A stretch of 5,720 nucleotides of DNA from Candidatus Heimdallarchaeota archaeon. GTDB taxonomy: Archaea; Asgardarchaeota; Heimdallarchaeia; Heimdallarchaeales; Heimdallarchaeaceae. The notes under the pieces are model-generated. The model worked only from the letters and a program-made list of their open reading frames with translations, did no database searches and had not been told where the DNA came from. The DNA is taken from contig JAGLTP010000674.1 of assembly GCA_023135215.1 (NCBI GenBank), positions 1 to 5,720 of the forward strand, read 5' to 3'. Below, piece after piece: positions 4,332 through 5,720 of the stretch. The position numbers were made by a program, and so were the translations under genes. How positions within the stretch are numbered: position 1 is the stretch's first letter; every line of letters starts with the position of its first letter.

Positions 4332-4895
4332 ATGGAAATAAAAAAACTCTTTCCTGAAATAGAAGAAATAGGAAATGAAGAACTGAAAATAGAAATAATT
4401 AGAGCTCTTGAAAAAGCGATTAATAAAGGGGGATGGAAAGAAGAAGATCTTCATTTGATTCCTTTTACATTATTAATTCCTGAATTAATGGGGAAAAATT
4501 CAATTCCAAAAATATCTATAATCATGCATATTCGAGCGGTAACACAAATGTGTTTAGCTACATATGAGAGATACGAGATGCTCGGATTAGGAGATAAGTT
4601 AAATAAAGATGAGTTAATTGCTGGCGGTTTACTACATGATGTTGGTAAATTCATTGAGTATGAAAGGGATGAAACAGGAAAAATCATTCAAACTAAGGAA
4701 GGAAAATACATTCGTCATCCTGCAATGGGATTGGAACTAGTCTCTGAATTTGATTTACCTCTCATTGTACGTCAAGCTATAGTTTTTCACAGCAAAGAAG
4801 GAGATAAAATTCCCAGATTGACAGAAGTAGAAATTATTCATCGTTGTGATTTTCTTTGTTTTGCTCCAGTTAAACAAATATTCGAAGATAAATAA
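4332..4895 (+). CDS. HD-domain metal-dependent phosphohydrolase
   Basis: This 187-residue protein belongs to the HD superfamily of metal-dependent phosphohydrolases. The complete metal-ligand series is visible: His66 (IMHIRAVTQ), the His102-Asp103 pair (GLLHDVGKF), His129 (RHPAMG), His153 (VFHSKEGD) and Asp173 (IHRCDFLCF). His129 and His153 in addition to the core ligands are what is seen in members able to bind two metals, such as phosphodiesterases, but this is inference. An N-terminal helical region (residues 1-60) precedes the domain and has no recognised motif. No membrane segment or signal peptide is seen, so it should be cytoplasmic. The ATG has AAAGGT 7 nt upstream. A dehydrogenase gene follows 14 nt after the stop and is probably cotranscribed. 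The substrate cannot be read from the sequence; a nucleotide or cyclic phosphodiester is a reasonable class. Confidence 0.85.
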   Translation: MEIKKLFPEIEEIGNEELKIEIIRALEKAINKGGWKEEDLHLIPFTLLIPELMGKNSIPKISIIMHIRAVTQMCLATYERYEMLGLGDKLNKDELIAGGLLHDVGKFIEYERDETGKIIQTKEGKYIRHPAMGLELVSEFDLPLIVRQAIVFHSKEGDKIPRLTEVEIIHRCDFLCFAPVKQIFEDK

Positions 4896-4909
4896 GAAAG
4901 GTGTAGATC

Positions 4910-5720
4910 ATGAGTAAGAGATATAAAATTGCAGTACTCCCTGGAGATGGGATAGGAAAAGATGTTACAGATGCAGCAATGAAGGTTCTTGACGCTGTAG
5001 GATTTAGTGAAATAGCAGAATATACTTGGGGAGATATAGGTTGGGAATTCTGGAAAACAGAAGGTAATCCATTACCTGATAGAACGATTGGGTTGTTAAA
5101 ACGATCAGATTGTTGTCTATTTTCTGCTATTACTTCAAAACCCAAAGAAGAAGCTCAAAAAGAATTAGCTCCGGAATTACAAGGAAAAGGATTAGTTTAT
5201 TCCAGTCCAATAGTAAAACTAAGACAATTGTTCGATTTGTATGTCAATTTACGTCCATGTAAAGCTTATCCTGGTAATCCTCTAAATTTTAGAGATGACT
5301 TAGATCTTGTAGTTTTTCGTGAGAATACTGAAGGTCTATATGTTGGTATAGAATTCCATCCAGTTCCTGAAGATGTGATGAAAACTTTAGTTGATAATCA
5401 TCCAAAAGCTGCTCGTTTTGCAGAAACAAACCTAGACGATATTGCTATTTCCACACGAATTTTCACCAGAAAAGGTGTAAGAAGAATTCTTAAGGCTAGT
5501 ATGGATTATGCAAAAGAGTTTGATTATCCTACTGTGACTGTAGTTGAAAAACCCAATGTAATCAGAGAAACAAGCGGTTTGATGATACGTGAAGCTCGAA
5601 AGCTAATCAATGAATACGAAGGAAAAGAACTTTGGGAAACAAATATAGATGCAATGTGTATGTGGTTGGTTAAGAACCCTCAAAATTATAGTGTCCTGGT
5701 TTCTTCCAATATGTTCGGAG
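4910..5720 (+). CDS. Isocitrate/isopropylmalate-family dehydrogenase (3' end off window)
   Basis: The frame starts at ATG 4910, with GGTG (4900-4903) 6 nt upstream, and runs 270 codons to the window end without a stop, so roughly the first three quarters or more are present. It is a beta-decarboxylating dehydrogenase oxidising a 2-R-malate-type substrate. Landmarks: LPGDGIGKDV (residues 10-19); the substrate loop SSPIVKLRQLFDLYVNLRP (98-116); RENTEGLYVGIE (137-148) with the active-site Tyr144; EKPNVIRETSGL (213-224) with catalytic Lys214; and the metal-site region IDAMCMWLV (246-254), then SSNMFG. The insertion after GLYVGIE resembles isocitrate dehydrogenase, whereas the DAMCMWLV block resembles isopropylmalate dehydrogenase. 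Isocitrate, isopropylmalate or homoisocitrate are all possible substrates. The residues that choose NAD or NADP lie beyond the window. It probably forms an operon with the HD gene. Confidence 0.9.
   Translation, partial: MSKRYKIAVLPGDGIGKDVTDAAMKVLDAVGFSEIAEYTWGDIGWEFWKTEGNPLPDRTIGLLKRSDCCLFSAITSKPKEEAQKELAPELQGKGLVYSSPIVKLRQLFDLYVNLRPCKAYPGNPLNFRDDLDLVVFRENTEGLYVGIEFHPVPEDVMKTLVDNHPKAARFAETNLDDIAISTRIFTRKGVRRILKASMDYAKEFDYPTVTVVEKPNVIRETSGLMIREARKLINEYEGKELWETNIDAMCMWLVKNPQNYSVLVSSNMFG

Noticed and set aside
4451..5145. Minus-strand open frames opposite the HD gene and the dehydrogenase start
   Set aside because: Both plus-strand genes have intact catalytic motifs and ribosome-binding sites; the antisense frames have neither.

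Overview
The window comes from an A+T-rich archaeal chromosome (roughly one third G+C by eye). The archaeal assignment rests on genes that occur only in archaea or in archaea plus eukaryotes: RNA polymerase subunit Rpo7/RpoE', Spt4, ribosomal proteins S24e and S27ae, the archaeal GTP-dependent dephospho-CoA kinase and initiation factor aIF2 gamma. TATA-like boxes and short Shine-Dalgarno motifs (GGTG, GAGG, GGAGG) agree with this. Some aIF2 gamma motifs (VDCPGHE, EHLAAMEI) read closer to eukaryotic eIF2 gamma than in most archaea I remember. That makes an Asgard-type archaeon possible, but this is a weak lineage guess.

Layout, left to right. Positions 1-231 (minus) hold the N-terminal 77 codons of a small protein with a ribbon-helix-helix-like start, which runs off the window. 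Positions 232-429 are non-coding and contain a compact, relatively G+C-rich segment with nested inverted repeats (302-363), possibly a small structured RNA. Positions 430-2213 (minus) are one tightly packed operon, transcribed right to left: rpoE/rpo7 - spt4 - dephospho-CoA kinase - rps24e - rps27ae, with start and stop codons overlapping or only 12 nt apart. Positions 2214-2472 are a divergent intergenic region with a candidate promoter for each side. Positions 2473-4192 (plus) are aIF2 gamma followed directly by a PIN-domain protein of the Fcf1/Nob1-like archaeal type. Positions 4193-4331 are intergenic with two small dyads and TATA-like boxes. Positions 4332-5720 (plus) are an HD-domain phosphohydrolase and, 14 nt later, an isocitrate/isopropylmalate-type dehydrogenase cut by the window end.

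The first seven complete genes form one functional neighbourhood: transcription (Rpo7 and Spt4), ribosome components (S24e, S27ae), initiator tRNA delivery (aIF2 gamma), a probable rRNA/RNA nuclease (PIN) and coenzyme A synthesis. In many archaea these genes lie in one co-directional series. Here the series is split into two divergent transcription units. The HD-dehydrogenase pair looks metabolic and separately transcribed.

I do not see a mobile element, CRISPR array, tRNA, rRNA or defence system. The points most worth a second look are the structured intergenic segment at 302-363, the unusual P-loop and N-terminal tail of aIF2 gamma, the mixed substrate-loop signature of the dehydrogenase, and the dyads beside the rpoE and HD-gene starts.
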